A DNA stretch of 64,000 nt from Gymnogyps californianus (taxonomy: Eukaryota > Chordata > Aves > Accipitriformes > Cathartidae), in the NCBI RefSeq assembly GCF_018139145.2, contig NC_059473.1, positions 6,936,503 through 7,000,502 on the forward strand. The letters are read 5' to 3'. Under the pieces are notes generated by a model. The model was given only the letters and a program-made list of their open reading frames with translations, had not been told where the DNA came from and ran no database searches. Of the stretch, positions 13,347 through 25,759 are shown piece after piece. Position numbers and translations under genes: made by a program. Numbering within the stretch: the first letter of the stretch is position 1; each line of letters begins with the position of its first letter.

Positions 13347-13439
13347 TACAGAGACTGAAATGCCACTTGACAGTCACCTACAAGAGTGCTGTTCAATCAT
13401 TCATTAAATCCCATCCTGCTCCTCAGAGCAGGGATAATT

Positions 13440-13530
13440 CTTGTCTTACACAAGTGGAAATTGAAGAAGATTAAATGAGCTTCCCAAGGCCATTTTGGGA
13501 ACAGGTATTACACTGAATGCTCTGTGTTAA
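13440..13530 (-). repeat. MIR-like tRNA-SINE fragment, antisense
   Basis: The plus strand shows CTTACACAAGTGGAAATTGA, then AGATTAAATGAGCTTCCCAA and GGCCATTTTGGGAACAGG. These correspond to antisense MIR ('TTTACAGATGGGGAAACTGA', 'GAGATTAAGTGACTTGCCCA', 'AGGTCA'). It is non-coding and old. Ends are approximate. Confidence 0.55.
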
Positions 13531-14119
13531 GGGTATGGAGTTCAGCCAGAGAACTAGACATTTGGAAGTTTGCCCTCAATTATTCCACTTCCCTGTTATC
13601 TGCTTTGTTGCATTCACTGCTAGGCTTTAGATTCAGCGAGTCTCTCCCATACAAATGGTGGCCAGCACGGAGACAGCTCAGGTCCTGGGTGCTTTGAGAG
13701 GTATAGTATCTCTAAAATAAAATTCAAATTTAATCATATATAAATTACATCCACGCCTAGAACAGTAGCAGGACTGAGAGAGTGAATTATGATTTGAGTT
13801 ACTGTCTGCTTCCCAGGATCTTCCTTCAGTAAAGAGACAATAAACAGATCTAAACATACGGGTTTTGGATACAAATTTCTGAACACAATCTTCAGGGTAG
13901 CCATATATGTTTTATATGTCTTCACATGAGAAACATTGTTATAGAACATCCAAATGTATAGTCCAAACATATAATGTCCATTTGGGTAAGTATGGCTAGG
14001 AATGTCAACTTCACATACTCTGCTGTACAGCAACTGATTTGTGTTTGAGGATGACCTTTTATAGTGGCTGGAGGTCTTAGTTAATGAGTGTCGGCCTCAA
14101 GGTGGAAGTGTAAAACTGG

Positions 14120-14215
14120 CTCTAGGCTAGGCATTTTGACCCGACCAAAACATGTGCCTTTCTGTGCCTTAAGTGGTGCATTTGTAAAATGAAGAATCAT
14201 GTGTTATAATCACAC
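14120..14215 (+). repeat. MIR-like tRNA-SINE fragment, sense
   Basis: It contains CTTTCTGTGCCTTAAGTGG, then TGCATTTGTAAAATGAAGAA and TCATGTGTTATAAT, matching the sense MIR core ('TCTGTGCCTCAGTTTCCCCA', 'TCTGTAAAATGGGGATAATA'). This orientation is opposite to the fragment about 650 bases upstream, so they are probably separate insertions. Confidence 0.5.
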
Positions 14216-17200
14216 TGGAATTTGAAATCTGGTTAACTGGAAGCCCTACAGTATATTCAGGTGCTTGGACGGCAGCCACTGCAGTTACATAAATGCAAAA
14301 TATTATTGGAATAGGTAGTAGGTGTCCTTCCTTCCTTAGGAATTGCCCCACTTAAAACCTCAGTTCCTGTCCCTTCCCAAAAGTTCTTTTTAATCTTGTT
14401 TTTTTTAAGCTATGACTCAGTTCCCCTGCCATCTCCTCTTCTAGGTTGAATCCAAGGATGTCCATTTCTTTCCCCTACATGGTCTGAAGCAGTGGATATG
14501 ATGTATTCTTGTTTACTGTATGCTAAAGCAGAATATTTCTGAGATGTTTACAGGTACTTCCTGCCCCAGAGGAAGAATATAGGATTTCCATCCTTCTCAG
14601 CAGCAGTGCTTTGGCCTTACTGGAGCCAAGGAACTCAAGCTGTGTGATCTCTCCCTTCCTGTTTCTTTTGCTTGACGCAACGTGGTAGAGTTGTTTGATG
14701 TCTAGAGTGAAGGATACAGAAACTCCAGCTTGCTAAATTCACCACTTATTTCCTTCATTATGTTCCCTACTAGGAAGCTGTGAGAATTAACCTTTTTTTT
14801 TTCTTTTTTTTTTTGTAAGTTAACTGAGGTCCAAGATATATTTGAAATACTTAGCAGCTTTTTCTCTTTCATATCAAGGAAGTTGGATTAGCCCTCTGAA
14901 GGCTGTCTTTTTTCACTTTATGCTTTTATGCCAGTTTGGGATAACTAAATGTTTTCAAACACTTTTGCATATCTTCATCCAGGGGGCCTTGCCTTGAACA
15001 CTTTCACAGGTGAGCACTAGATGGAAGTGGCACCTGAAAAATACTTAAATGCTCTGTTTGGAATTTCACCTCATATATTTTTCTGCTTAACTTCCTTGCA
15101 GAAGAAGAGTTCTGTCTCCACAATTTCTAGGGGTTTCTTTGAGGCCTTCTTGGACTCTAAATTGTTCTGTCTCCGTCTACTGTTACTGTGTAGTGCTCTG
15201 GGCTCCTATTCATGACCGTGTAGTTCCCCATGCTAGAGAATACTGCATTTGACTGATCCTCCCCCACCTGTCAAAGTCTGCATCTCAGCCAAAGCGCCCA
15301 TGGATGCAAGTAGCAGGATGTGGCTTTCTAGATAGTGAGACTCTGTGTCAAAATGTTCCATGCTAATGGTAAATATTTTCATTACCACTGCTGTCATTAT
15401 TTGCCATCTGTGGCCATAGTCATCTTTGTGACAACATCATTCCTTCCTTAAATGGAAGGTTAAAACTTCAGGTTAAGAATAAGCAACAGTGTAGATGTAT
15501 GAAATTGAAGAATCAGTGTATGAGTTGGCTTGTGCATTTTTAATCCCATCCTGCAACAATGAATGGATCAGTCTATGAAGTCCAAATCTATTTTCTTCCT
15601 GGATGTTTGACATTCCTGTACATGTAACAAAAAGACCAACTCTAAAGCTCCATAAGTATTTCCATATTCCTCCCCTTGGAACTGCAGTGCTCCTGCCTTC
15701 AGTGTTAATATCTCTCAGGGAAGTCTCTTTAAATCTAGGTGATACAAAATGGATCACTATGTCAGCAAAACCTCAGCTTATATCTTTGTATCAATATCTG
15801 CGTTAGCTTTAGGAATGGGATGCTTAGACTAGCACTGCCAATATAAATATTGCATATTCATAAATTGTGACTCTGTGGTATAGAAACAGTGTATATAATA
15901 CAACTTTGTGGAAGAAGGATTGGCTTGTTGCACCCCTCCAACGTGGCATGTGCATGACACATCAACTGCTTTTATTGCAAGAATAATAAAATAGCTGACT
16001 TGTTTGTCTGACTGCCTGCCTCAGCAGTATCTTACCTTGTGGTAAGTTTGGGTCAAGCCTTTAGATAACGTTTCCATTATACTGAAGGAGTCTAAATAGG
16101 GTCCTGAAACATTGTGTGCTGCATGTTTTCTGATTGTTTTTTCTTATCTCAAGTGTAAAATAGATTGGTTTGACATTTCCAGAAAGTCTTTCTAAAGCCA
16201 GACAGAAAAATAATAGAGAATATTTGATCCTGTTTCTTGGACGGAGATCTACTGCATGAGCTTGAATACTTATATGGGTGTGATTTTGGTCCAGATTCTT
16301 TTGGCACTAATACTGAAATCATTTGGATTGTTCTACTTAGAATATTCTAAATGAAGCATCCTTTCCTTCAAATCTGAGTGTTTCATGCCTTTTTTGTTTT
16401 CATAAATCAGACCTTCTATCCAGGCTAGTTCACATTCCCTCTTGATACTGAAGGAGAAATTTTGAGCATATTTTGCATGCTACTAGGAAGAAATTAATAG
16501 TGATTATAGCTAATATAAAGAAACTAGGCCTCTATCTTGCTGCCTCTAATCCTGTATTACTGTTTGCCATACTGTATTGCTGTAGAGTCCGTATTGTAAG
16601 TTGTTTAACCCACTTTAAGATTTTATTTCTATCAACTTCCTTAATTGCTTGCATGGTGTCTGTATAGAGGTATTAGGACGAGGGAGTCTGGATAACTTAG
16701 AGTGAAGAGCTAATTTGGAAGCTATTGAACTTTTTTGACTGAGCCTTGCATCAGGCCTCCTAGTACAGTCCGACTTCCCTGTGTGATGAAAACAAAGCGT
16801 CCTTGATAAGCACAGCTTTAGGTCCTAAGATTTTGTCACTGTGGAAGAAAGGTCTCATTGCAAAACCTTTTCAGTACTTTGCTTCGTAGAGTTCAGCTGA
16901 ATTTTGCAACAGCACTTAAGTGAACAGTGATGTTCTATTAGACTTATCTTTGGCACATCTTCCATTTTGGAAAGTTAAGGGGGAAAACAACATTGACAGA
17001 GTTGTTGGCATGGGCTATGCAGAGTAAAAGGTGGAGGATTCAAAGGAAATCCCTATTGTGAGGGTTTTCCAACACGAAAGGAAAAGGAAGATCCATTTCA
17101 GGGTTTAAGGCAAACTATAGGATTCTTTTTGGATCTTTTAGAGCAATATGGACAGGATGGCTCTCAGTGCAGCATGGTGTCTTGTAGGAATATAAATACA

Positions 17201-18029
17201 ATGGGAGAATATGAAGGCTCCCAAATCTGTCAGGTTGGTGCTGAGGGGCCTGTATGCAAGATCGATAATTGCTAGTACAACAGAGTGTTGTCATAACTTA
17301 GGTGAAGAGCCGTAGCCATGATGATATAGTATTAACTGTTAGCAAAAAATGTTGACTTTTGTGGCTCTCTTCCTCATTGCCAACTGGGACGTGGTTTGGC
17401 TCATAACAACAGACCGCAAAGAGATGGTCCATGCATAGAAGATAAAGTCTAATAAAGGAGAGGTAGATGAAGGCAGTAGAAACAGCATGCGTGCAGAGGA
17501 GCCTTAGGAAATAATGAGACAGAACAGGTTTCTGTAATAGGTAACTTAAATGTGTTCTGAATAAGTACCAAATACCTGCAATAGTGTTTGACTGACACAG
17601 TATCAACAAAGAGTATAATCTTCCTTACGTGACAGATAACTTCTATATATTTTCACATTCCTTGTGGCCAGAAAACACTTCAGGATGGCTTCTTTGGGAA
17701 GATTTCCTTACTGCATCAATGGCCACAAAAATCAGCTTTCCATCACTAATTAGAAAATACCTCATAAACATCTACAATTCTTCAGTTAAAACTGGAGAGT
17801 TCTTATACTGTCATTCCCATTAGTTTCCTACAAAGTGGGTAAGCTCTTGGCAATGTAATTTTCCATCTGTTTCTTACATGCAAATGCAACAGTTTCAAAA
17901 TCCATGACATGCTGGACCTGCTTTACATTCTGCTCACAAATGCCTGAGTAATGCCATAAAAATGATGTGGGGAAAAAAAAAAGCTTCTTTTCATGCTGAT
18001 GCAGAATAATGCACTGTAAGTCAAAGCAT
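14216..18029. other. Non-coding stretch, no gene seen
   Basis: No gene is seen. There is a T-tract at 14793-14814 (T10-C-T11). Open frames at 15473-15757 (-) and 17298-17609 (-) have no recognisable domain. The rest is plain AT-rich DNA. Confidence 0.55.
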
Positions 18030-18250
18030 TTGGATAGATTCTGAGGTCAGAAAGGACCATTATGGTCATGGTGCCAGACCTACAGGCCGTAGCATTTCAC
18101 CTAGTGATTTCCATATGGAATCTAAAAACTAGGAAATATTTATTTAAAGGAAAATCCAATCTAGTTTTGAAATGTACCAACATAGTTCCTCTAAAAGAGA
18201 TCTCTTGAGGACGTTTTTATCAAAAAGTACAAACCGGAGGCTTTTCATGT
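18030..18250 (-). mobile_element. CR1-type LINE, 3'-end fragment, antisense
   Basis: The plus strand begins GATTCTGAGGTCAGAAAGGA, then CCATTATGGTCAT, CAGACC, CAGGCCGTAGCATTTCACC and TAGTGATTTCC, and later AATCCAATCTAGTTTTGAAA. This follows the reverse complement of the 3' untranslated end of an old sauropsid CR1 (pattern 'GATTCTAAGGCCAGAAGGGA / CCATTGTGATCAT / ACAGGCCATAGAATTTCACC / AGTGATTCC / CATCCAATCTTGATTTAAA'). CR1 elements are reverse-transcriptase retroposons, usually truncated at their 5' end. Only the tail is present here, so the copy is dead. The divergence suggests an old insertion. Confidence 0.7.
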
Positions 18251-19778
18251 GAATTTTACTAATATCAAATTTTTAATAACTCATTGTTAGATGCAATTTA
18301 TGCTACGTAATAAGATGATGTCATAAAAAACAGGACAGAGAAAGAAAGCTTTAAAGTCAGAAAGCTCGGACCTTCAAAATAATTATATAAATCCATATTA
18401 CAACCACTTGAAGTAAGAATGAAGGGTGACTGGGAGCAATCAGCACACCCTTTGTCGAGGTAAAAATTACTCTGAACCAAGAGAGGTAACAAGGCAGTTG
18501 ACATACGGTTAAAAATTCAGAGATGCAATCCTTAAGTAATGTAACAAGGATCCAGCTGTGGGTGTATTTTTGCCAAAAGTCCTCAGGAGATTGGAGTCTG
18601 CAATATTATGTCAGATTATTTTTGGTGGGCTCATATTTTGGAGGCATAATGCCAAATAATATAAATGACTGAGAGGGTTTTGGATTACTGGGGATTGTTG
18701 AGCCCATAGATTTACCTTCTTCTGATCAGATCTGAGGATGGCATTTTCAATGATGTGTACAGAGACTAGCTCTGGTTAGACAAATGTTCACGTTTGCCAT
18801 CCTTTCACGTTGTGAATTGTAACACCGCACTGCATTCACAGACAGAGGAGTCACCTTCTACCTATGAATGTATGAGGCTCGTATTGAATGAAGTGGAAAC
18901 TGCATCCCGAAAGCCATGGAAAGAATTTGGCTGTGAATATTGTCTGTATTTTATCAGCCACTGTTTGACATTCAGCCATTTCCGGCATAGGATGATGCGT
19001 TCAGTTCCTTCTCACTGCACAACAAAGCATATTAGGAGGAAGACGGAAGCAGACAGGCAATAATCCACTCATGAGTGTCTTCCAGCTGAAGGTTAACTTC
19101 AGCTTAACTGTTTTTCTCATGGTTTCTTTTGGGTGAATCAGCAGAGGAAACAGAGGAGAGAAAATGTGCATCAGAAGACCTAACCCAACGTGACTCTCTA
19201 GTATTGTCTTTGTTTATTAAAAACGCCACTTGATTTTGAATGTCTAGGATTGGGAAACAGAACAGCAAACGCTATCACCTGTCCAGTGACAATATTATCA
19301 AGTGTGATCGGTGATTATCAAGTATGATTTCTCAAGATGTTCAGATTCTATGACTTGTAGATGCGTGGATGAATTCCCAGTCCCTTAGAAGTCACTAGCA
19401 GCTTTGTCCTGAGCTGTGGCTCTTATTAGAAACAGTTAACTGTATTGGGAGTCTAAGTCTTTAATTTTGTACTGCCTTGAGGGATTTCTGTGACTTCATG
19501 GCTTCATAATCTATACTGAACAATGATAGACACAAGTTCAGTTGCAGTATGTTGTAGATTTCCAGATTTTAGTTTAATACATGTAAAAGTCCTTCTTGAA
19601 ATGTAAATCTACCATTTACAATTTATTTTAATTAAATGAAATTTTATTTGAAAATTAGAAGTAAATATATTAGCAGAAACTTAGAACAAGTTTATTTTAA
19701 TCCAAAAGTCTAATGATGCTACAGCTCCATGTTTCCTATGAAATTCAGCAGAGGAGATGACAAAATACAAATGGTTTT
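18251..19778. other. Non-coding stretch, no gene seen
   Basis: No gene is seen. An open frame of 89 codons at 18794-19063 (+) resembles no family. There is an imperfect repeat of ATTATCAAGTGTGAT / ATTATCAAGTATGAT around 19290-19327. An AT-rich patch at 19600-19700 is rich in TTTATTTTAATTAAAT-like sequence. Confidence 0.55.
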
Positions 19779-19969
19779 AAAAAAAAAAAAAAAAAAGCTT
19801 TTCTCCCTGGAAGGGTGTGCACATTTCTAGAGAAACTTGGGCAATGCTAGCTTTTGTACAGTCTCTCCTGATCCATCCAAAAGGCTTACTGCATTTTGGA
19901 TGGAGCACTTAATTTCTGTTCAGATTTCTTTGTGGTAGACACTGCTGGTTTGTTTTTTTTTTTTTTTTT
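19779..19969. repeat. A18 and T17 tracts flanking a perfect hairpin
   Basis: An 18-base A-run (19779-19796) and a 17-base T-run (19953-19969) lie about 156 bases apart and can pair with each other. Between them is a perfect 11-base inverted repeat, TCCATCCAAAA at 19872-19882 and TTTTGGATGGA at 19894-19904, with an 11-base loop. The layout resembles two nested inverted repeats. I see no flanking target-site duplication and no coding content. The tracts may simply be independent simple repeats. Confidence 0.7.
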
Positions 19970-19996
19970 AAAACCCTGTCCACCGTGCAGTCTATG

Positions 19997-20018
19997 CTAG
20001 CATTACTCTAGCATTACT
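19997..20018 (+). repeat. Tandem duplication, 11 bp x 2
   Basis: CTAGCATTACT occurs twice head to tail without mismatch, just downstream of the T17 tract. Confidence 0.9.
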
Positions 20019-20204
20019 CTCCAAGTACTTTATCTGGAAGTTTTAAAGCAAAATGCACCCAACTTCTAACTCACTGCACAGTCACCATAGCAGGACGATT
20101 TGGCACTCCTGAAAAAGGGCTGTGAGCCTGAGTGCGGTGACTTCCTGCTTCTCTCTGGCAAACTGATCTAATTGCAGGTTATGGCTCTGAATTCTGGTCT
20201 TGTC

Positions 20205-20226
20205 TTTTTTTTTTTTTTTTTTTTTT
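20205..20226 (+). repeat. T22 homopolymer
   Basis: This is an uninterrupted run of 22 T. It could be the tail of an antisense retroposed copy, but no such copy is recognisable next to it. Confidence 0.95.
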
Positions 20227-20873
20227 CCCATCCTTGCCCATCTTGGGCAAAACCAAGGTCTGGCCTTTGCCTAGGATATCACTGAGCAACAGAACTTCTA
20301 AGAGAGATATCACAAGACTCCAACATGCCAGTGATTATCTTAGCGTGCAATGGTTGGGAGAGATTTTTTTGGACTGTTTTAACTCAGCCGCACAAGATTG
20401 GTCAGTGCAGAGGGTGACACTGAATGAGGGAGTCTAGCAGGAACTTTTCATCTTTGCTTTTGCTAAGCAAATTGTCACTCTTCTGCAATGGAGGACATGG
20501 ACCTTTCTTTGGGGACAGCTCTGAATCTTATCAAGCTATTCATCACTGTAATAATTTCTGATGGAGTCCCACAGGCTGAGTTGCTTAAATATGTGTTGTG
20601 TAATTACACATTGTGTTAAGAATGACAGAAAGGAATAAGACTTGTTTTCTCTCCTCCCCATTTTAAATGTTGTGATACCTTTTTGGATTTCCTAGGAAGT
20701 TGTTTTTTTTTTTTTCTCCTTTCTTTGCTTAGAAGAGCTCCCTTATGTCTTAGTGCAGATTTTGGTGTCTAGACGTCTTTTTATTAATAAAGAGGCTTCC
20801 CCCTTTTAGGCTTCCTGGGAACTGCAAGGCATTTTCTCATAAATTTTTGTCATGACATTTGAAAACTTAAAAA
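20227..20873. other. Non-coding stretch, no gene seen
   Basis: No gene is seen. There is a T13 run at 20703-20715. The open frame at 20234-20437 (+) is not recognisable. Confidence 0.55.
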
Positions 20874-20946
20874 TATAAAAAAACAAAACAAAAAAACAAA
20901 CAAACAAAACACCCCCACCCCCCCCACCCCCCCCCGCCAACCCAAC
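20874..20946. repeat. A/C-rich tract with C5-A-C8-A-C9
   Basis: The tract starts with A-runs broken by single C (AAAC and AAAAC units) and changes to a C-rich half with runs of 5, 8 and 9 C separated by single A (20912-20935). The minus strand therefore has G-runs of 9, 8 and 5 with one-base loops, which fits a G-quadruplex. It is low-complexity DNA and not a gene. Confidence 0.9.
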
Positions 20947-23900
20947 CATGTGTTCCTTGGCTTCACCCATGATGGCTAGTTGCCATATTCGTTTATTGGC
21001 CTGAAAAGCTGCTTGAAGAACATGATGAGATCGTAGAAATCCCCTTTCTGTCAGGCTTCTTCTGGGAAGAAGTTCTTTCTAAGCTAAACTCCTCAGAATA
21101 ATTCAAAATAGAGGAATTCTTTCAGAGAGCCACCCTTTTAAATGGAACTTACCCATTGCCTTCTCTTGGGAAATAAAAATGACAGTCCCCCAATCTCTCC
21201 CATCTTCATTGTAAATACACTCGATGTAAGTCTTTTCTACAGCTGGCCTAACCCTGTTACTTACTTATGCTCTTCTTCCTCCAATTGCCAGCAAGCCTTT
21301 TACAGTTCCGTAAGAAGCAAATTCAAGCAAATACTAGGGTTTTCCCAAACAGCATCGTGCCAAGATATTTAGACCCTAATTCCCCCCACATTACGCAATT
21401 GTTAATTGGGAAAGATCAGCAGCAGACAGCTCTCTATGGGGGAGACTCAATCCCCACTTTTCACAGCAGCACATATAGTCTTTTGTGAGATGGTTCATGG
21501 ACTCTCCGTTTTCAATATTTGGCAGTTCCCAAGCAGTTGCTGGGCTGGGAAGAACTATAGCTGATTATCAACCTCAAGGGTTTAAGCAAATATGCCTGCA
21601 ACGTCTATTTGTGGAAAGAAAAACTCTCCGCATTCTTAAAGCGCCAAGTCCTGGGAACGAGTAGAGATTTAAAAGACCTATACCAGCACATCCCTGTGCA
21701 TCACAGACACAGGATGTTTCTGCAGTTTGTGTTAGGCAGAAATATTGAATCTATGACTCTTGTGTACTGTTGTTACCAAACTCCTAGTACAGGCTACTGT
21801 AGCTGTATGGTTGAAAGAATCAAGATGATAACCTGAAGGAAAGAAAAGTCCTTATTGTTGAGCTGCAGAGAGGAATAGCAGGTTATGCTGGTCCTGCAGA
21901 TGTTGAGGAAAAGGAAACAGGAGGAGTCTGACAAAACGGACTTTTCTAATGAGGTAGATTTGATGGGTCAGTTTTCAATCTAGACTAGATTAATGTAAAA
22001 ATGAAGCTTGGTTATTCTGCAACCAAGTGAACCTACTATGTCTGCCAAGATCAGATCCTGGCTTGAAGTTTCCAGTTGACTTAATGTAATCTTCAGCTTT
22101 GCAGAGGTGGCATAGACCAGTAGGGTATTGGAAGAATAGAGAATACATCACAAAATGATAAAGCTTCCAGAAATTGCGTGTGTGTGGAGAGTAAGTTTTG
22201 GGATAAATTCTCTCCCAGTTTTGCTTCAGTTCTTCAGGTTTACTTGTCTATCAGCAGCTATTCTCACATCCTCTCCTGTGACTATTCTTTTGATGCTTTC
22301 GGAGTCTTTGCAATATTACCGCAATAGCTGGCGCATAGTATTGTGAAACATACCCATACCAACTTCTCCACAGACCTAATGCCCGTGTTCTTACTGGAGG
22401 AATCGGCTTCAGTTCATTCATATGAGAGTGGAATTTGGCTCCTTGGGGCTCCTTAATGTGAATACAATTGCAATTTATGCTTATTTTACTTTCCCTTTAT
22501 TTTGCCAGTGATATAAAATATAAATGGCAATTAGATCTGCAGTAACTAACTGTAAGTTAGAAACAAAATCATTATTTTTCTAAACTGTAGTCATATTTTT
22601 CTGTCTTGCTGCAAAAGGAAGTCTTTGAGAGCTGGTTAACTTCCATTAAATTACTTGCCTCTAAGTTTCAAATAACCAAGTGAAATCAAATAAATAATGA
22701 AAAACTAATACAAAAAAAAAAAAATCTTTCCATGTCTTGCTAAATGAAAAGAAAGAGAAAAACGAGGAGTAGTGGCCTGAGGGATCAGGCTTCAAAAACA
22801 ATTTCTGATATGTGACACCTTTCCTAAGCATATTTAGTTCTGCTGCTGCTAATAGCATCAAAATTGTTAAAATGGATTTAAGGGCGTAACCCGTTGTTAC
22901 TACAGAAGTCACAGTAAGCAAGTAATTAAAATGCACAACTTTCTTCGGGGAATGGAAAACATTGCAAGATACAGATGTAAACCATTCTTCCTAAGTGCAA
23001 TAGTCCATGTTTAAAAAAGAATTTGCACTTAAAATTAATCAATCTTCTCTAATAAAATGAGTGTGAGCTTTGGTATTGATAGTCTAATCTATTCCTTAGG
23101 CTTTACTGATAGAAACCAAATGAAAACCAGGCAAAAAATCTTCACTAGAAGTAAGTCCATCTGGGACTGGGAGGTAACAAGAATAGTCTCCATAGCAGGG
23201 AAAAGCAGGCGGCCAGCCAGGATATCAACAGGTAGATCATGTCTCCACAGCAAATTTTTGAGTCATTGAAACCCTTTCCTCCCCTAGGGAGAAGATTGGA
23301 CAACAATATCACTACTCGCTGTTCTTTGGAATTATGGCCATAAACTCTGGGGGCTGATATGTGTATAGGATTTAACATAAACCTGTTGTATGACGATACA
23401 TATGAAGGGAGGTCTGTACACATCAGCATCAGCCTACTTCCACCTCATTATTTCCTCAGAATGGTTATTTCCATCCAAGCAATTATTTGAGATTTTTCGA
23501 CTGAAATGTGGGCACACATAGGTCTTTTCTCCCGAGCTTACGTTACATTTCCAGGATACTCCTTATAACCATGGTCTGGAATTTGTCATCGATTTCGATA
23601 AGTACAGGGTAAAATTGCACAAAATCGGTGTTTTTTACATTGACCTTGATCTTGTTTTTGCTCTCAGTTACTCATGATTACCTGTTGGTTGTCTTCCATT
23701 ATTCGTGTTGAAAAGACAAAAGAGGAGGGAATAGCTATTAACATTAATATATGAAGTAAGAGTCAGGTTGCAGAGGAGGTAGGAGGGAGGCAATAGTGTT
23801 GAAAAGCAGCAAGCTGAAAAAAGAAATGACTTTCATACAGTGCATAATAAATTTGTGGTTCTTGTTCCTCTTCTATTTCTGAGGCCCAAGATTTAGTAGG

Positions 23901-24769
23901 ATTCCATTTCTAAGGCTAATGAGAGTGTTCACAATTAAAAGAGCCGGGATGAAAGGAAAAATCATGTTTATAGAGCCAGGGTACAAGCCAAATGGTTTTT
24001 GGGGCAGCGTAAGGAGGAATGTGGCTCCCTCAACATTTTTTTCAATGTTTGTCTCCTCTGGAATATCTTTCACCTTCCTCTGAAGTGCTTGTGTTGGTCA
24101 TGGTGTGATCATGCCAGATAGACCACTGGTCCAGTCTGGGTTCCTGGAATTGTCTATTTATGTGAACCACTATTTAGGGTTTGGTTTCAGTTTAAATGAT
24201 TTGGAACGAAGCTGTTACTTCGGTTTTAGAATTAAAGATTATGAATAAATTAATTTGCTCTGTCTGCTTAACCTAATCTGTTGGACTGCCCATAACTAGG
24301 CAGTTTGGAAAGCAGAGAAATGGCAATACCCATGCTGTTACCTACCCTTCTGGACAGGAGCCCCTTTTAGATTCATAACTTAATACCAGACAGACCAATT
24401 TAATGAGGGAAGGAGAGGATTCTGGTTCTCGCTCTAGCACACAGAGTTCATTTTACTACATGCACAGTCTACATCCATCCAGGAAACAATTGTGGAACCT
24501 GGAACTGTCCTAAGCAAACTAGGAGATCTGGTCATATTAAACTGTAATACTGAAATTTTCCACTGTAACTTAACTCCACTTCAGCTTGCCAGAAGTTTCA
24601 ATCATTGGTTGATTGTTTTCATGTATTTATTCTGCAGTGCTCTTGACCATAGTAAAGAGTAATTTAAAAATATATGAATATGAAAGAGCAGAGGATTATA
24701 AACCAAGGTAATATTTGTTCAAAAATTGCATAATACGTTGAGGGATTTCAAGCCATTTTACAGCCATTA
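20947..24769. other. Non-coding stretch, no gene seen
   Basis: No gene is seen. There is an A13 run at 22712-22724. A weak match to an old CR1 or related repeat may lie at about 24095-24170 (GCCAGATAGACCACTGGTCC). Open frames of up to 94 codons, for example 23145-23429 (-), match no family I know. Confidence 0.5.
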
Positions 24770-24960
24770 GTGAGCTCTCCCTGACAGCAAATTGATAGGG
24801 TTGGGAAATCATTATTGTGAAGAACTACTGCAGTGGTTAGCTGCAGTGTGAAAATAAATGTCCCTTTACTTCGTGGTAAAGGCAGATGAATAAACTAAAC
24901 TTTTTACACATGCAGGATCATTTTTAAAATCCCTCTGCCTGGTAGCCAGTGTGAGGTCAA
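24770..24960. other. Candidate conserved non-coding block
   Basis: The sequence is complex and repeat-free. It contains AAATTGATAGGG and AAATCATTATTGTGAAG, and the self-complementary hexamer CTGCAG twice (CTGCAGTGGTTAGCTGCAG at about 24829-24847). It lacks the simple runs typical of its surroundings. Selection is only inferred from its look. Cross-species alignment would decide. Confidence 0.2.
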
Positions 24961-25759
24961 AATCAGGTTTCCCATCTGCTAGTGCTTGGTCAAAGTAGTA
25001 CAGGGAGTTAATTTAGCTCAAAGATGTCTGGGTAAATCTATAGGAAGGAAGTTTGCAGGCAGGAAGGAGGGGTGTGGATGGGAAAGGCTTGCCCCGTGCT
25101 GGGCTGCATTGAATGCAGTCTCAGATCACAGCACATGGATAAGAAAGAATTTAGAAATTAATGTACAATCTTGAGAATTAAATTCTCTATCAAGCGACCT
25201 TAAAGTCTGGCAGCTGTTCTGGAGCTGATAAGGAGGGGACCCGCTGAAACGTTCCCATGGAACGCTCTCGTCCCTGGCTGGCATTACAGCGAGTTACAGA
25301 GCATGAATCAGAATCTAATTCTGTCAACCAGTGATAGGGCCTGAGAGGCACTGGCCTATGCGTTAACTGAACAATACGCTCTGTGCAGTTATGGGAATCG
25401 TAGAGTCCCTTTTTCTTTTTTCTTTTTTTCCCCTTCAGCCTGTTTTTCCCACACTGCCTCCTGTCCTTTTCATTCCAAAGCATGCAGTGCATAAATACAT
25501 ATGTGCATTAGCTCATGTGTATAGTATATCAAAGTGCATTTTAAAATGACTTAGCATAACAGTGTTATCATACAAAGTAGAAGCAGCCCAATACCACATA
25601 ACATATTGACTGGGTTTTTGACAGTCAGGCTCCAAGTATAACAAAATCATATGTCTTGTTTTATGGGTGGGCAAATCTTAAAAAGCTCAGCTTGCAAAGA
25701 GGGTGAGTTAAAAGTGAGTCTCCTCCCTCCTCCCCCTTCTCCTTAATTTTTCAATCTAC
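24961..25759. other. Non-coding stretch, no gene seen
   Basis: No gene is seen. The open frame at 25190-25492 (-) covers a T-rich patch at 25409-25435 and is not recognisable. The 62-codon frame at 24986-25174 (+) also has no domain. Confidence 0.5.

Noticed and set aside
24095..24170. Possible additional CR1 or related repeat (GCCAGATAGACCACTGGTCC)
   Set aside because: The match is limited to one short block, too weak to list as a feature.
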